A DNA stretch of 64,000 nucleotides, from NCBI GenBank assembly GCA_963989385.1, contig OZ022500.1, forward strand, positions 108,107,842 through 108,171,841, given 5' to 3'. The translations under genes and the position numbers were made by a program. Origin of the DNA: Ctena decussata (Eukaryota; Mollusca; Bivalvia; Lucinida; Lucinidae). The notes under the pieces are model-generated. The model made no database searches. It was not told where the DNA came from and saw nothing but the letters and a program-made list of their open reading frames with translations. Of this stretch, positions 29,850-40,939 are shown piece by piece (positions within the stretch are counted from its first letter, which is position 1; each line of letters opens with the position of its first letter).

Positions 29850-31515
29850 AAAACACAACTGCAAGCTACTGAAAACTATAACTGCTTGAAAATGGAACAT
29901 ATTTACAGTTTTTTTCCCTGTGGCATTATTAATATGATTACTGACAACACGAACACAGGAATGTATCATTCCCCAGAATACAGTTAAACTTGTGCAGTTT
30001 TTGAGGTGTGTCCAGTGTCCACAGTTCGAGCAATGAGCCCATTTCACAAATTGCACATGGAAGATGTGCCTGATATCAACTGGTTGCCACTTTTTAGATG
30101 CACAACATTTTTCACTGTCAGATACCTCATCTTCATTGTCACTTTCACTCCTGTCACTGATATGGTCTGCAGATGTGCCCGGCAAGGGTTCTTTGGAAGA
30201 AGTTGGGCAGTTTCGTTGTGTTTCATTTGGGTATTTTATTTCAGTTTCTTGCTTACTTTTCTTTGCTGTTTTACTTTAACTTGCATCTGTCTTTACTTTT
30301 TCTCCAACAGACTTTCCTTTTTGAAAACTGACTAATATTTTATGCTGAGTTGTGTCATTCTCTTTTTCTTTGATTTGTTCATAGAACATCATTTGTTATA
30401 TCTTTGCCTCCATATGTTACGGTGTGCTTAGTTTGATTTTAATATATTGCTTTTCCAGCTGGTCTTTTTAGCTGCTTTTCAGTTAGAAACACGCTTGATG
30501 TTGATGCATGAACAGCTGGCACTCTTGGTTGAACTTTGCTTTGAGTGGTGAGAAGCATCCGATGTCAAGTGGCTGGAGAATGTGGCTACAGTAAGGAGGC
30601 AATACAAAGAGATTATATTATTTTCATTTGCCCACTCTATGACATGGTTACACACATGTGATTTGTGTCCATCATAAAGAATGAGGAGTTTCTGATCTTC
30701 ATTTCTAGGTCTTTGGGCATAAGGTAAGAATGTTCTTGGAGAAAATCTCTGAAGATGACATTTTTGAACCATCCTGAGTCAGACATCACAGCTGTTGCAC
30801 TAGGACTATTGCCCTTAAGGAGGTTTTCACTAAGATTTTTTCCCTAAAGACAAAAAAGGTGGAATGGCAGTACCAGCTGCATTGCCACAGGAGATGATTG
30901 TTGTTGTTTCTGCTCTGGGACTAACGACCACTTGAGTTTTGCTGCCCATCTTAGCAATGACCCGGGTTGGGATATGTTCGGTAGACACCCCGGTCTCATC
31001 GATGTTATAAATCAGGTGAGACTTTTCAAGCAAACTGTTTTCTCTCAACACATTTTCCAGTTCAGTGTAATAATTATCAATTACAGTGCGGTTTGCTGAC
31101 TTTGCTCTAACCCACTCTAGTGGTCTTGGCTTACACAGTTTTAATGATGGCCACCGTTTCAGAAAGTTTGTAACCCAGTGGTCACTCAGTAGCTCTGTAG
31201 GTTAACTGCTACATCGGTGACAAGATGACGAATATCCTTTCGATTATATCCATAACCATCTGATGCCATATATTTCAAATGCTCAGCCAAATCAAATTCT
31301 TCTTGCTTTCATAGAAGAGATTCAGGTCATGAAGCAGAGGTAGTCACTGAAACGCGCCCGGCTACATGGTCCTTTAAGAGGTTGTTATGGGTACACCATA
31401 GTTGATAGCAGCACGATTAACACTCAGATTTTCAAGTTTAACACTGTTGTAGGCCAGCTCCAATGACTTCAGATCGTAGTTTCTGTACTTAATCTTGTGC
31501 TTGGCAACTGAAATC
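29850..31515 (-). pseudogene. Decayed pogo-family (DDE_1) transposase
   Basis: Read on the minus strand from about 31515. An N-terminal psq-type helix-turn-helix region is recognisable in broken frames, followed by a CENP-B/pogo-like DNA-binding segment (WVTNFLKRWPSLKLCKPRPL region near 31140). A DDE_1 catalytic domain follows: YNIDETGV (first Asp, near 31000), ISCGNAAGTAIPPF (near 30870) and LLILYDGHKSHV (second Asp, near 30680). The third Asp region (near 30570) is readable only after a frame change. A Cys/His-rich C-terminal segment (CSNCGHWTHLKNC) near 30000 resembles the PHD-like tails of some pogo-related proteins. Stops and frameshifts split the gene into at least three frames, so it cannot encode a full transposase. 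The retrotransposon 3' end lies only a few bases from its C-terminal end. Confidence 0.8.
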
Positions 31516-32489
31516 TGAAAGTATAAAATTAAAACTATTTTGAAAATCAAGAATTCATAAATGATACCAAACTCACTGGGTCTTATTTCGAACAGGGTTT
31601 TGGTCTATAAACCCTGTTCAGAATAAAAATAGTTAATTGGACACAATAAAACTGAAAGGAATATGTTTAATGATAAATCCAGTGGGTTTAGTTTTGATTA
31701 CAAATGATGTATTTCATGAAAACAGAGTAAAAGATAAAAAAGGAAATTAAATTAAAACTGGACACATAAAAACCGTAAATTTTGTGAATTTGATGATAAG
31801 TTTAAGCTTCCACTCTTTTTTTTTTTTTATTTTATACAGAGGGTCTCCCTTTTAGTAAACAGTCGAATCCGAGGTAATCCGAATGTGTTTATGACAGACG
31901 GGAGTGTCTGACGGACATTCAGACAATATTTTGGAGCACATTTTGAGAAGTTTTTGTAGATTGACAGATGGAGTGCCGGAAGTTTACATTAGCAACCTTG
32001 TAACGTCAAAATGAACGTGCAAATCTCGCGACCGCTTATATCGTCGAGTACCGAGTGCAGTCGGAATCCGAGTAGAAGGCCATTAATGGTACAAAATATT
32101 TGCCTTATTTACGTCAAAATGGCCACTGACAAAACGATTGCTATATCACAGCTATGACGTACATATACTCCAGTTATAACAATAGTATTCCAACAACATG
32201 CATGGCTTGCAAGTTGCACCATGGGTTGTTTATTTATGCATTTGATGGTAACATGAATTACGGAAAATACATATTTCCGGGACAGTAGGAACCTAGATTA
32301 AATATAAATTCCGCGACATTTACACAACAATATTGTCTGGTGGGCATTGTCTTTAAACAGAAAGATTAAAATAATATCAAAGACTGTTCATGTATGAACT
32401 ATGGCCTACTAAAGTAAAATTCAGCAGTGCCTGTAGGGTATACCTCTTTCATAGAAGTTAAAAACGCGTCCTTTAAGAAAAATATAGGT
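31516..32489. other. Unassigned non-coding stretch
   Basis: It contains a 13-bp palindrome around 31590-31623 (GAACAGGGTTT ... AACCCTGTTC). Otherwise no feature that I can support. Confidence 0.4.
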
Positions 32490-32612
32490 GCCTTTGCAAA
32501 CTTCTGTAGGCATAACATAGTTGTACGTGTTTTCGCTATCAGTAGTTCTGTCTTTATAGTGGTTACCAAGAAATTACGCCATTTGCAAATATTTTCGAAC
32601 GCCCCTCGTATA
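32490..32612. mobile_element. Mariner-like element end, fragment
   Basis: Ends in CGCCCCTCGTATA. The preceding block (GCCATTTGCAAATATTTTCG) is shared with 33440-33577. The sequence matches the form of a mariner terminal repeat (TACGAGGGGCG on the minus strand). The other end was not found. Confidence 0.4.
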
Positions 32613-32889
32613 GCTAACTATGCCAAATCGTTAGCCTCAACTTCGAGTTAATGTTATAACAAATTCGCCCTTTCTACTTGCGTGATTATGATTTTGCTAT
32701 GAAAATAAGTTTGTTAGTATTCGAAATCTTGTCAGCAGGAGCCTTTGCATGGATCAACTAAAATCTGTCAATAAATTCAAATTAGTGCGAAATATGAAAC
32801 TGCTACACTCTTTAAAAAATGACGTTGACGTCGATCTTAATAGCGTCATAAGAACTGCGCATTTCTTTGCAAGGGATGGATCGATAACA

Positions 32890-33265
32890 GTTGCCATCCT
32901 TCTAAAATCATAAAAAGTTCCTTCAAGAGCAGAGAATACATACAGAAATAGGAACATGGGCCAGACTACGTAGTTTCGGCTAATAAAGCCTCGTCAGTGA
33001 CCCTGACAATATCTGGTACGAAACCAACCAGAAAAAGCATACTGTAATTTCTTAATTTTAATTGGGCAGTCGATTCAAAGACTGATTAGTTTCAAAAGGA
33101 TCCAAATAATATAAAAGACGATGATCTAGAATAATTGTTGTTTAAATCGATCTCAAATTTAAGATTTCTCAGAATCTATCCTCTGATCTCAAAGGATGTA
33201 CAAGAAACATAATCTGCACTATGGATGATGTACGGGGAGACGTTTTACGGCCTCCACACGGCACA
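32890..33265 (-). repeat. Hammerhead-containing repeat, permuted order
   Basis: Two blocks are shared with 44940-45215 in reverse orientation: one around the ribozyme (32890-33070) and one with GTAAAACGTCTCCCCGTACA on the minus strand (33165-33265). In ribozyme sense the order here is block B then ribozyme, whereas at 45 kb it is ribozyme then block B. That order fits a tandem or circular parent such as a Penelope-like or retrozyme element. Confidence 0.7.
32958..33003 (-). ncRNA. Hammerhead ribozyme, type I, very short stem III
   Basis: On the minus strand from 33003: stem I GGGTCA, core CTGACGA, stem II GGCT-TTATT-AGCC, core GAAA, minimal stem III around CTACGTAG, then TC as the cleavage position, then TGGCCC, which pairs with GGGTCA. 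All conserved core bases are present. Type I hammerheads with minimal stem III are known in animal Penelope-like elements and retrozymes. Confidence 0.85.
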
Positions 33266-33439
33266 ACAACTTTTGTATGGATAATGTAGGCAACGAAAGA
33301 CATGCAGTTGACAAAAAATATTTTGTATTTACAACGATATTCGAATAAAGGATCTAACACTGAAAAGGTTTTACATGTGAAATTAGCCCAGTGGTATAAC
33401 TGGGGACTAGTAAAATGCATTTTACGTCAGTAAGAAAAA
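33266..33439. other. Unassigned non-coding stretch
   Basis: Probably a continuation of the hammerhead-containing element upstream in ribozyme sense. No motif recognised. Confidence 0.3.
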
Positions 33440-33577
33440 GTGCCTTTGTAAAGTGTTTGGTATCATTGTAAAGACCAAATATAGTGCTTCCAGTACATGC
33501 GTAGCATTTGCACCCAATATACCCCTAAACAGAGTTATGAGGCCATTTGCAAAAATTTGCGGACGCCCCTCGTATCC
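33440..33577. mobile_element. Mariner-like element end, second fragment
   Basis: Ends CGCCCCTCGTA and shares the block with GCCATTTGCAAA upstream of its end with 32490-32612, in the same orientation. Confidence 0.4.
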
Positions 33578-35571
33578 ATTATAATATAACCTGGTTTCCC
33601 TGTTTCAAAATTTGAACTGCGCGACATTTCCATTCTTCCATTTAGTTGAACTTCTCACACAGTGCCGTTGATTGCCTGGCTGCGCGATCTTAATTGATTA
33701 AAATATGAAAGTCTTCAGAAACCCTTGATTCACGCTATGAACCGCTCTGTTTACAATATCACCGGATGAAAATAAAACCGAAAATTGTTTGCTGTCAAGC
33801 TAACATAATATCTTGCTCCTAACTGAATGACATGTCAAAGCGTGACGGATCTGTTCTAATAACCTAGCAGTCGGAAGTCGGTAAGGAAGAAAAAGAACTG
33901 GGTCGCGTCACCCGATAAAGGTCTCTCAACATATCTGCGAACAGCTAAGACTAAAATCAGGTTGTGAATAAGTAAAGTTTAGCTAAAGCCTCCATTTTGT
34001 GCCTGTAGGCCACCAGTTTCCGTGCACGTGTGTACCAACAAAACGCTTAAATTTGACTGCGTAGATGCGCTGGCTGGTCCGAACCGAACTTCGCTGTTTG
34101 CATATGCTATAAGCAGCAGGTTTGCATTTTTCAGTTTAAGTGGCGTGTAAGAAATGAACGTAGGACAACATAGAAATGACGTTTGAAATGGTTTTCTATT
34201 CGTTGGCAGTGTTAGTAGCTCAGCTTAAAACATTCTCAACGCAGAATGTCATATTTTGATGGCTTTTTCGTAAACTTTTTGCATAAAATATTAGAATAAC
34301 GATTACAGTGATATTGCAAAATGACTAGCTCTAATAAAAAAAAAGCAATACCGCTTCTGTATGTATCGCCTAGTTAGGAATCCTGGAATTTCTAACAAAA
34401 CTCATATATTGATCAGTTTTCCTTACAAATGTTTTGTTTTGCAGCATAATTCTAATCTGTAATGCAAAAAGTATAAGTATGTACAAAGTTCAACAAAACA
34501 TTTTACCTAAAATCTAAAATGTATACATTCATTTCGGCAGATATTTACTACCTAAACTTTAAGCAGTTTTAGAATAGAAAACGCAATCAAAGCATTTCAT
34601 CAATACCGTGAGAAGGCCCGCTGTTACACTGCATGCTGAGACATACTTAATATTCGGTAAAGACTGCTTAATGGATCAAGAAACCCAGAAATTCTGACCA
34701 ATTTTAGAAGCTAAATCAGTCATCCAGTCTCACTAGTCTGTTATGAAAATAAAAAAAAAATAAATGATCAATAATATTACTTTGAAGTTAGACTTTTTTG
34801 AGTGGTAGGGGTCTCCATTTGAAACACCACACATATTTGCATGTTCAACTGCACGAAACAAAAATTCAATACATTCTTCCCAGTTAACCCCAGTTCGAAG
34901 CCCTTCAAGCACCGTTGCACAAACAGTAGCTGAACATGATAAAGTCAAAAATAATTTCGATTTACTACTGTCAGCAAACGACCTATGTCCATTCTAACGC
35001 ATGTTTTCGTAGTTTTACCTTTCGTATTTTCACTATTCAAAGTGTACTACTTTGCACCTACAGTAAGTTGAACCAGACATCAGCGAATGAGTGGTGGCGT
35101 TTCGCCGTGATGATATTTTTTTTTATCACAGGATATACTGTTGCAAGTTCTTGACGTTATCCAGTCATTCTTAAATGTATTAGAGTGCGTTTTATACATT
35201 TTGATACCAGATTGCATTCGAACGATACATTCTGGTACTTTGATTTAATCATTGCAGATGTTATCTTAATTTGAATCGATTACGGTATTTTAAGCAAACA
35301 CTTTAGCACTGATGACCCATTTGCAAGGTTTAATAGCTCGTTTGCAAACCTCATCATGTCTTGATTTTATATCCTACTTCTAGACGAATTTATTTTAGAA
35401 TAGTAATTAATCTTATTTTAATAAATGAAAACGATTTCACAGCAAGGCTCTTGCTGTTTTCGATCAATTTCACTAAAACCTGAATTTAGAAACTCATTGA
35501 TTTTACACAAGCTCAGCTGTGATGAGTCGTCCATGCAGATACTATTGCTTCAGATCGGTTGAGGACAGAAA
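33578..35571. other. Unassigned non-coding stretch (2 kb)
   Basis: A 71-codon minus-strand frame at 34733-34948 and a 72-codon plus-strand frame at 34936-35154 lack recognisable motifs. About 35336-35410 resembles 51620-51690, which suggests an old dispersed repeat. Confidence 0.4.
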
Positions 35572-35706
35572 TGAGCCGCGACACGACAAAACCAACAAAG
35601 TGGCATGTGCACCCAGCGAGGACTCAGGTCAGCCTAGGCTTCCGCCCAGTCTGATCAGCGTCTAGACGTAGGTCAGATCTTTAGCTACTTTTTAAGCACA
35701 CAGCAA
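35572..35706. mobile_element. Palindromic MITE, TGAGCCGCGACAC family, copy 5 (truncated)
   Basis: The left arm and centre are present. The right arm is missing after about 35706. Confidence 0.7.
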
Positions 35707-36269
35707 CATACTGAACATTTTTTACCGGGGCACTGGATTATCGATTTTGTTATCGCCCCTGTTAGACAGCCATGTCTGTCCAATATTGGGTATCAAATTT
35801 ACATAGAAATTAATACGGAATATCGATAATTTTATGTTTTTGTTACCGTTTTCAAATTGTTTGAATATTTGATCTACACGAAGGTGTTTTCATTTTTCGA
35901 AAAAGTCAGTGTTTTCTTGCTTCCCTTGTCTTTTTAATTACAAGCCTATGTTGACATATACATTCATTAAAATATTCAAAATAATTGCGAAATTTTCCAT
36001 TTTCAGTGCATATTTCTGAAAAGTTTGGGCTATACTTATTCTCTGACAGTCTTTATTCTGAGGATTAAAATGATACATCTTTTTCAAAGTTAATATTATG
36101 TCTTGATACTTCCCAAAAATTGAAATTTTAAGAGATTTGCCTTTTGCGCTGAAACTCAGTCGCTTCGTTTAAGAAACGCATTGCTACCGATCCTGACAGA
36201 ATTCCTTTGGATGCGTAATATAAATAGGACATAGCAAAACAAATTCATGAATTCAAAGGTTCGCAAAGA
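35707..36269. other. Unassigned non-coding stretch
   Basis: No supported feature. Confidence 0.4.
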
Positions 36270-36376
36270 AAAAATAAAATAATAAAATAAAATAAAATAA
36301 ATAAAAAATAAATAAATAAAATAAAAAAGAATAAAATTAAAAATAACACAAAAAAACAACAAAAAAAACAACAACA
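36270..36376. repeat. A-rich (AAAAT/AAAT)n low-complexity tract
   Basis: An irregular run of AAAAT, AAAT and AAC units. The minus-strand Phe-rich open frame here is an artefact. Confidence 0.9.
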
Positions 36377-36729
36377 TAGTTTATTGTTGCTGATTTTAGT
36401 TTAATCCAAAATTTAAGGCAAACAGTGCAGATCCTGACCAGACCTTGCGTTTGAAGCGTCTGATCTGGATGTTCACTTCTCGCCGGAGTCCCCTTTAGGG
36501 AATGCTAGACAAATGCGTTGTCACAAAAAAAGCGAGTCGATTATAGTGTAGACCGTTCCTAAGGGAAATTATCCAATTAACACTACTGGACAGGTGAGCA
36601 GGAACCATCACTCGTCCAATACCCCCTAGAATGTTCAACATGAGACGCTGATCAGATAGAATTAATTTCCCTCTCAGATTTTTCTTTTAAAATACAGCTA
36701 CTGAATGACATCACTGTTTTCAATTCTTT
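36377..36729. other. Unassigned, with a short dispersed block
   Basis: AAACAGTGCAGATCCTGACC near 36420 matches the interior of the MITE at 59631-59882, so it may be a remnant of that family. Confidence 0.4.
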
Positions 36730-37560
36730 AGCTCACCTAAGACGAAGGCTCCGGGGTAGCTTATAGGATAGACAGGCTCCGTCGTCGTCGTTGTCGTCGT
36801 CCGTCAATATTTTCAATAGACTTATCCCGTACAACCACTTGGCCGACTGTAACCAAATTTCATACGGAGCATTCAGGGGATGGACGAAGGAAAGTTGTTC
36901 AAAATGCGTGGGTCACATGACCAAACATGGCCGCCACATTTTAAGGTCTTCTTTTCCAGAACCAAAAGGCCGATGCCTTTGAAACTTGGAATGTAGCATC
37001 GAGTACTACGAAGTTTGTTCAAAATGTGACCTTAAGTTGACCTTGTCATTTTCGTTCAGAGGGTCAAGCTTGGTTTCTGGTGCTTTTATATGGTAATATG
37101 AAATAATTAAGATTTTATGAAATTTTTCAAAGTATTGGTATAAAAATTGGTATATGCAGTCAACTAAATAAGGACAAAAAAAAAATTTTGAGTGCATACG
37201 TCAAGGTCATTCTTTGACCTTTGACCAAGGTCTCTCGTGTTCAACAATTCTGTTCAAACAATATTTTATTCACAGCTTGTTACATTATGTAAATATACAT
37301 ACAAAATCAGAATATAGGATCTGAAGGTAAGCGCAGTGTTTATATGATAGTCATCCACTGGGCGAATTGAAACCCAATTTCACAAAGAGCATTCATACTA
37401 AGGAAAATGTTCTGGTCACATGATCAACATGGCTGCAACACCCATATATAATAAAAAGAACTATAAAAAATCTGGCACAGAAACAATAGGTCTTTAACCT
37501 TGAAACTTATAATGTAGCATTGGGTACGTGAGTTTTTATAAATCCGTTATTTACCCTTCT
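36730..37560 (+). repeat. Partial copy of the 445-bp-unit repeat family
   Basis: Starts TTAGCTCACCTAAGACGAAG, then GCTTATAGGAT, a CGTC-rich tract, and CATGACCAAACATGGCCGCC. It matches 47792 onward and continues through one diverged unit with the GACCTTTGACC motif. There is no coding capacity; the frame at 36791 is shared with repeat copies. Confidence 0.75.
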
Positions 37561-39284
37561 TTTATGCCGGTGACCATGAAGTTTTAGACAGTTACAACTA
37601 TTTAGCGGACAAAACCAGCGGACAAAAGTATTGTATGTATGTTTTTGTAATCGAGGAGAGTGGCACGGTAGGTTTTATTATTTGAAACCAGTGCTCCACG
37701 TGCCTGATGTTACACAAGTAATAAATTCTTTATGGTTCAATATTCTGGACAAATAAAATTAGTATGTGCAGACTAATAATATCTTCTTTAAGTCTCCATA
37801 GTCCTATGAGTAGTAAAATCTTCTAAATGCATTAATTATGAAAAACGCTTCAATCTTTACATTTAGTGATAAAATATGGGTGGATGAGCATATCCTATGC
37901 AAAATGAATATAGCATGTATTTTGTACGTGTTAGATCCCCCATATTAGGCTTCTATTGTCAATTTAATGCATAAAGATACAAGCGCCGATCGTCCGGCAT
38001 GCATTGCCAGGTAAACATTCAAGAAGATCAGTTGCAGCGTTTGTACTACCGTAACGTTAGTTTTTAAGATCATTGTTTGTATAGGACAATTTTGATTATG
38101 TGCAGAAGCAAAAACCATAATGTAGCGGCGAATTTACCGTTAGAATAAAGGAAAACACTTTAAAACATTTGAATATGCTACGAATGTGATGTTTTCAAAG
38201 TTGAAATTTGGTGTTTCCCTTTTTTTACGTTATCGTCTTAAACATTGTTTCTAATCGGTATTTCTTTAATCCCTAAGGAGTGCATGATTGTTTGGTATCT
38301 ACCAATATGCTAATATAAACAATTATGACAGAAAATTCTTGCCGGCTACGGAACATAAGCCAAATATCTTAGACTAACGTCATCATAATCTCACAGTTAC
38401 GTTACACTTCACTAAAGAAACTTAATAGTAAAATTCATCATAGTGTGATCTTTAAGTTTAACAATTGTTTTTTCTCGGGTGAACTGAAGCACCTGTAAAT
38501 CATTGCACATTGAACCGAATTGTAACGTTTAATTTTAGTGCCGCACGCTAAGATTCTTTAGTGGTTAAGCTTTATCGCACCTTTTACACAGCCAATAGCT
38601 TTGACAAGAAAAATGCGCTTAAAATGATTCGAAGGACCTTATAAAAACACATGCTTGCCATTTTGGCGTTGCTTCTAATGGGTGCGAATTTTTGCTATTG
38701 ACCCCTTTCGCGCTTATTGCTATTTTCGAATGTCGGTTTTAAAGATAGCTCCTGTAATTGCATGGTATCTTAATCCCCTCATACTTTTAATTTCCTTGTA
38801 CTTTAATTTCGCTCAATGCTGCACTTGAGTGATGAAAAAAATTGCAAAAAGTAAAAAAATGCTAAACATTTTGCATATACTTGGAAAAAGTATCGGGGAA
38901 CGTGAATTTGAAAAGACGACAAATTTTTCTAAAATAGTTTTTTCCTTCTGGTTCCCCGTTTATCGATGCAATATCAACAAAAGCAGAAGAGTGATGGGAC
39001 TCCACGCCTGTAAATGATATTTTTACCATTTTATCTATTGTTTACGGAATCGAAAGTAGGTCATTTTAGTTGGCAACTAAAATGACCCAAATCAATTTTC
39101 GATTTTTTTTATGTGAAACTGAAAGATGTTTTATTGATTTAAACTTGTCTAATCGCGGTCATTTACAATGATGAAACGATGGCGAGAAGCTTGCACTGAT
39201 ACCTCAAGATAAACGTTTTCATGGAGCCTTTAAATAATGGTAATTAATATTTAAATGTATTAGCTGCTAGGTTGATTAGATTTC
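37561..39284. other. Unassigned non-coding stretch (1.7 kb)
   Basis: No coding, RNA or repeat signal that I can support. Confidence 0.4.
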
Positions 39285-39770
39285 AATTAAGGTAGACGAA
39301 TAGTGAATAAAAATATTGGTGGGGCATTCATTTCATTATACCAGCTGAATAACCCAAAGGGCTATAAAACATTTGGATAAGAAAAGAAAAATTTTCACCG
39401 TTTTGTTTTCCTAAAAAACAAACTTTTGTATTTATGCATACTTTTTTTTTACACATTTTCCATTAAAATTCATGTTTCTAGCACACGGATGCATTTTCAT
39501 TTCTGCAAATCATATTATCTTTAATATAGAGTATTTGAAACAAACTGGTAAGAAAAATTGCAATTATCTTGATAATAAGTATATTTTTACATTTTTTTAA
39601 AAAAATGCAAGAAAATTGAATTTCATGAAAAACGTCATGAAAAATATATTCAATCGATGGGGCATGCTTATGCATATTGTTTTAGTAAAACTTACATTGT
39701 TTGATACAGAATAAAACTAAAAAACAAACATTTCATCGTTTTGTTTCCTAGAAAAACAATGTTTAAGTTA
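39285..39770 (+). repeat. Dispersed repeat, inverted copy at 53205-53690
   Basis: About 480 bp match in reverse orientation. Shared blocks include GGGGCATTCATTTCATTATA (diverged), ATATTCAATCGATGGGGCA (diverged) and TTTCATCGTTTTGTTTCCTAG. No ORF with motifs. Type unknown. Confidence 0.7.
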
Positions 39771-40125
39771 AAAAATATCCCCAAAAAAGACTGCCCAAAT
39801 ACTGCACCTGCTGCAAGCACAGCCGGTCCTTGTCCTGTTATTTATATTCCTGTTGTTCTGGGTCTACCATAGAGTAAAGCCTCAAAAATGCGCAGATGGA
39901 ATTGAAATTGTAAAGACCTTGATCATTCTGGTTCCTAAGGAACAGTCTGATCACGGTTTCCACCGTTTGTACAGACGTATCTGCCCGAAAACTTAGGATC
40001 TTTATGGTAGATATTGTAAATGTGTATATATTCCATAGTTGATTGATTTCACCATGAATAATAACTGTTATGTGTTTTAACAAGTCAATACAGAGTTATT
40101 GTGTATCTAAATACCTGAACACGAG
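39771..40125. other. Unassigned non-coding stretch
   Basis: An 81-codon minus-strand frame (39838-40083) has no recognised domain. Confidence 0.35.
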
Positions 40126-40909
40126 ACATGATGTTTTATGTTAAGTGGAAGATCTGCAACGCATCCATCACTCTTTCATAGCTCTTTTACCAAGGTATAA
40201 TAAATTTGAACAAACAATTAAAAATAAACATCAGTTGGTGTTAAGATGAAACTTCATAAGTATTAAAAATTAGACACCGATCCACAACTAATTCAGCCTC
40301 ACACTATACCCTTGTGTGACCTAGAGGGCTGCGAGAATATGTCTCTTAAGTAGTTCCTGGTTAACGGTTAATTGTGCCTGTTTCCAATTTCTGTTTTTCG
40401 AATTTCGTTTAACAAAGTTTAATCAAATATATCACTGTAGGTTTTCAATAACTATTGGCATGGTTTGTCTTTTGACTTTGCTGATGACCTTGGCCTTGGA
40501 TATAAGTTGTTGCATGTACATGATGTTTTATGTTAAGTGGAAGAGCTGCAACGCATCCATCACTCTTTCATAGCTCTTTTACCAAGGTATAATAAATTTG
40601 AACAAACAATTAAAAATAAACATCAGTTGGTGTTAAGATGAAACTTCATAAGTATTAAAAATTAGACACCGATCCACAACTAATTCAGCCTCACACTATA
40701 CCCTTGTGTGACCTAGAGGGCTGCGAGAATATGTCTCTTAAGTAGTTCCTGGTTAACGGTTAATTGTGCCTGTTTCCAATTTCTGTTTTTCGAATTTCGT
40801 TTAACAAAGTTTAATCAAACATATCACTGTAGGTTTTCAATAACTATTGGCATGGTTTGTCTTTTGACTTTGCTGATGACCTTGGCCTTGGATATAAGTT
40901 GTTGCATGT
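40126..40909 (+). repeat. Recent 392-bp tandem duplication
   Basis: 40126-40517 and 40518-40909 are almost identical head-to-tail copies. I noted only single-base differences such as AGATCT/AGAGCT and AATATAT/AACATAT. The near-identity implies a very recent event. Both copies contain CTGATGACC, but without a hammerhead GAAA partner. Confidence 0.92.
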
Positions 40910-40939
40910 GACGCACCATTTACAACTCTCTGTAAAGTT

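Noticed and set aside
29847..30185. Independent minus-strand gene with a Cys/His-rich motif
   Set aside because: Better explained as the C-terminal part of the broken pogo transposase immediately upstream on the same strand.
40470..40485. Hammerhead core CTGATGA in the 392-bp duplicate
   Set aside because: No GAAA partner or complementary stems in range.
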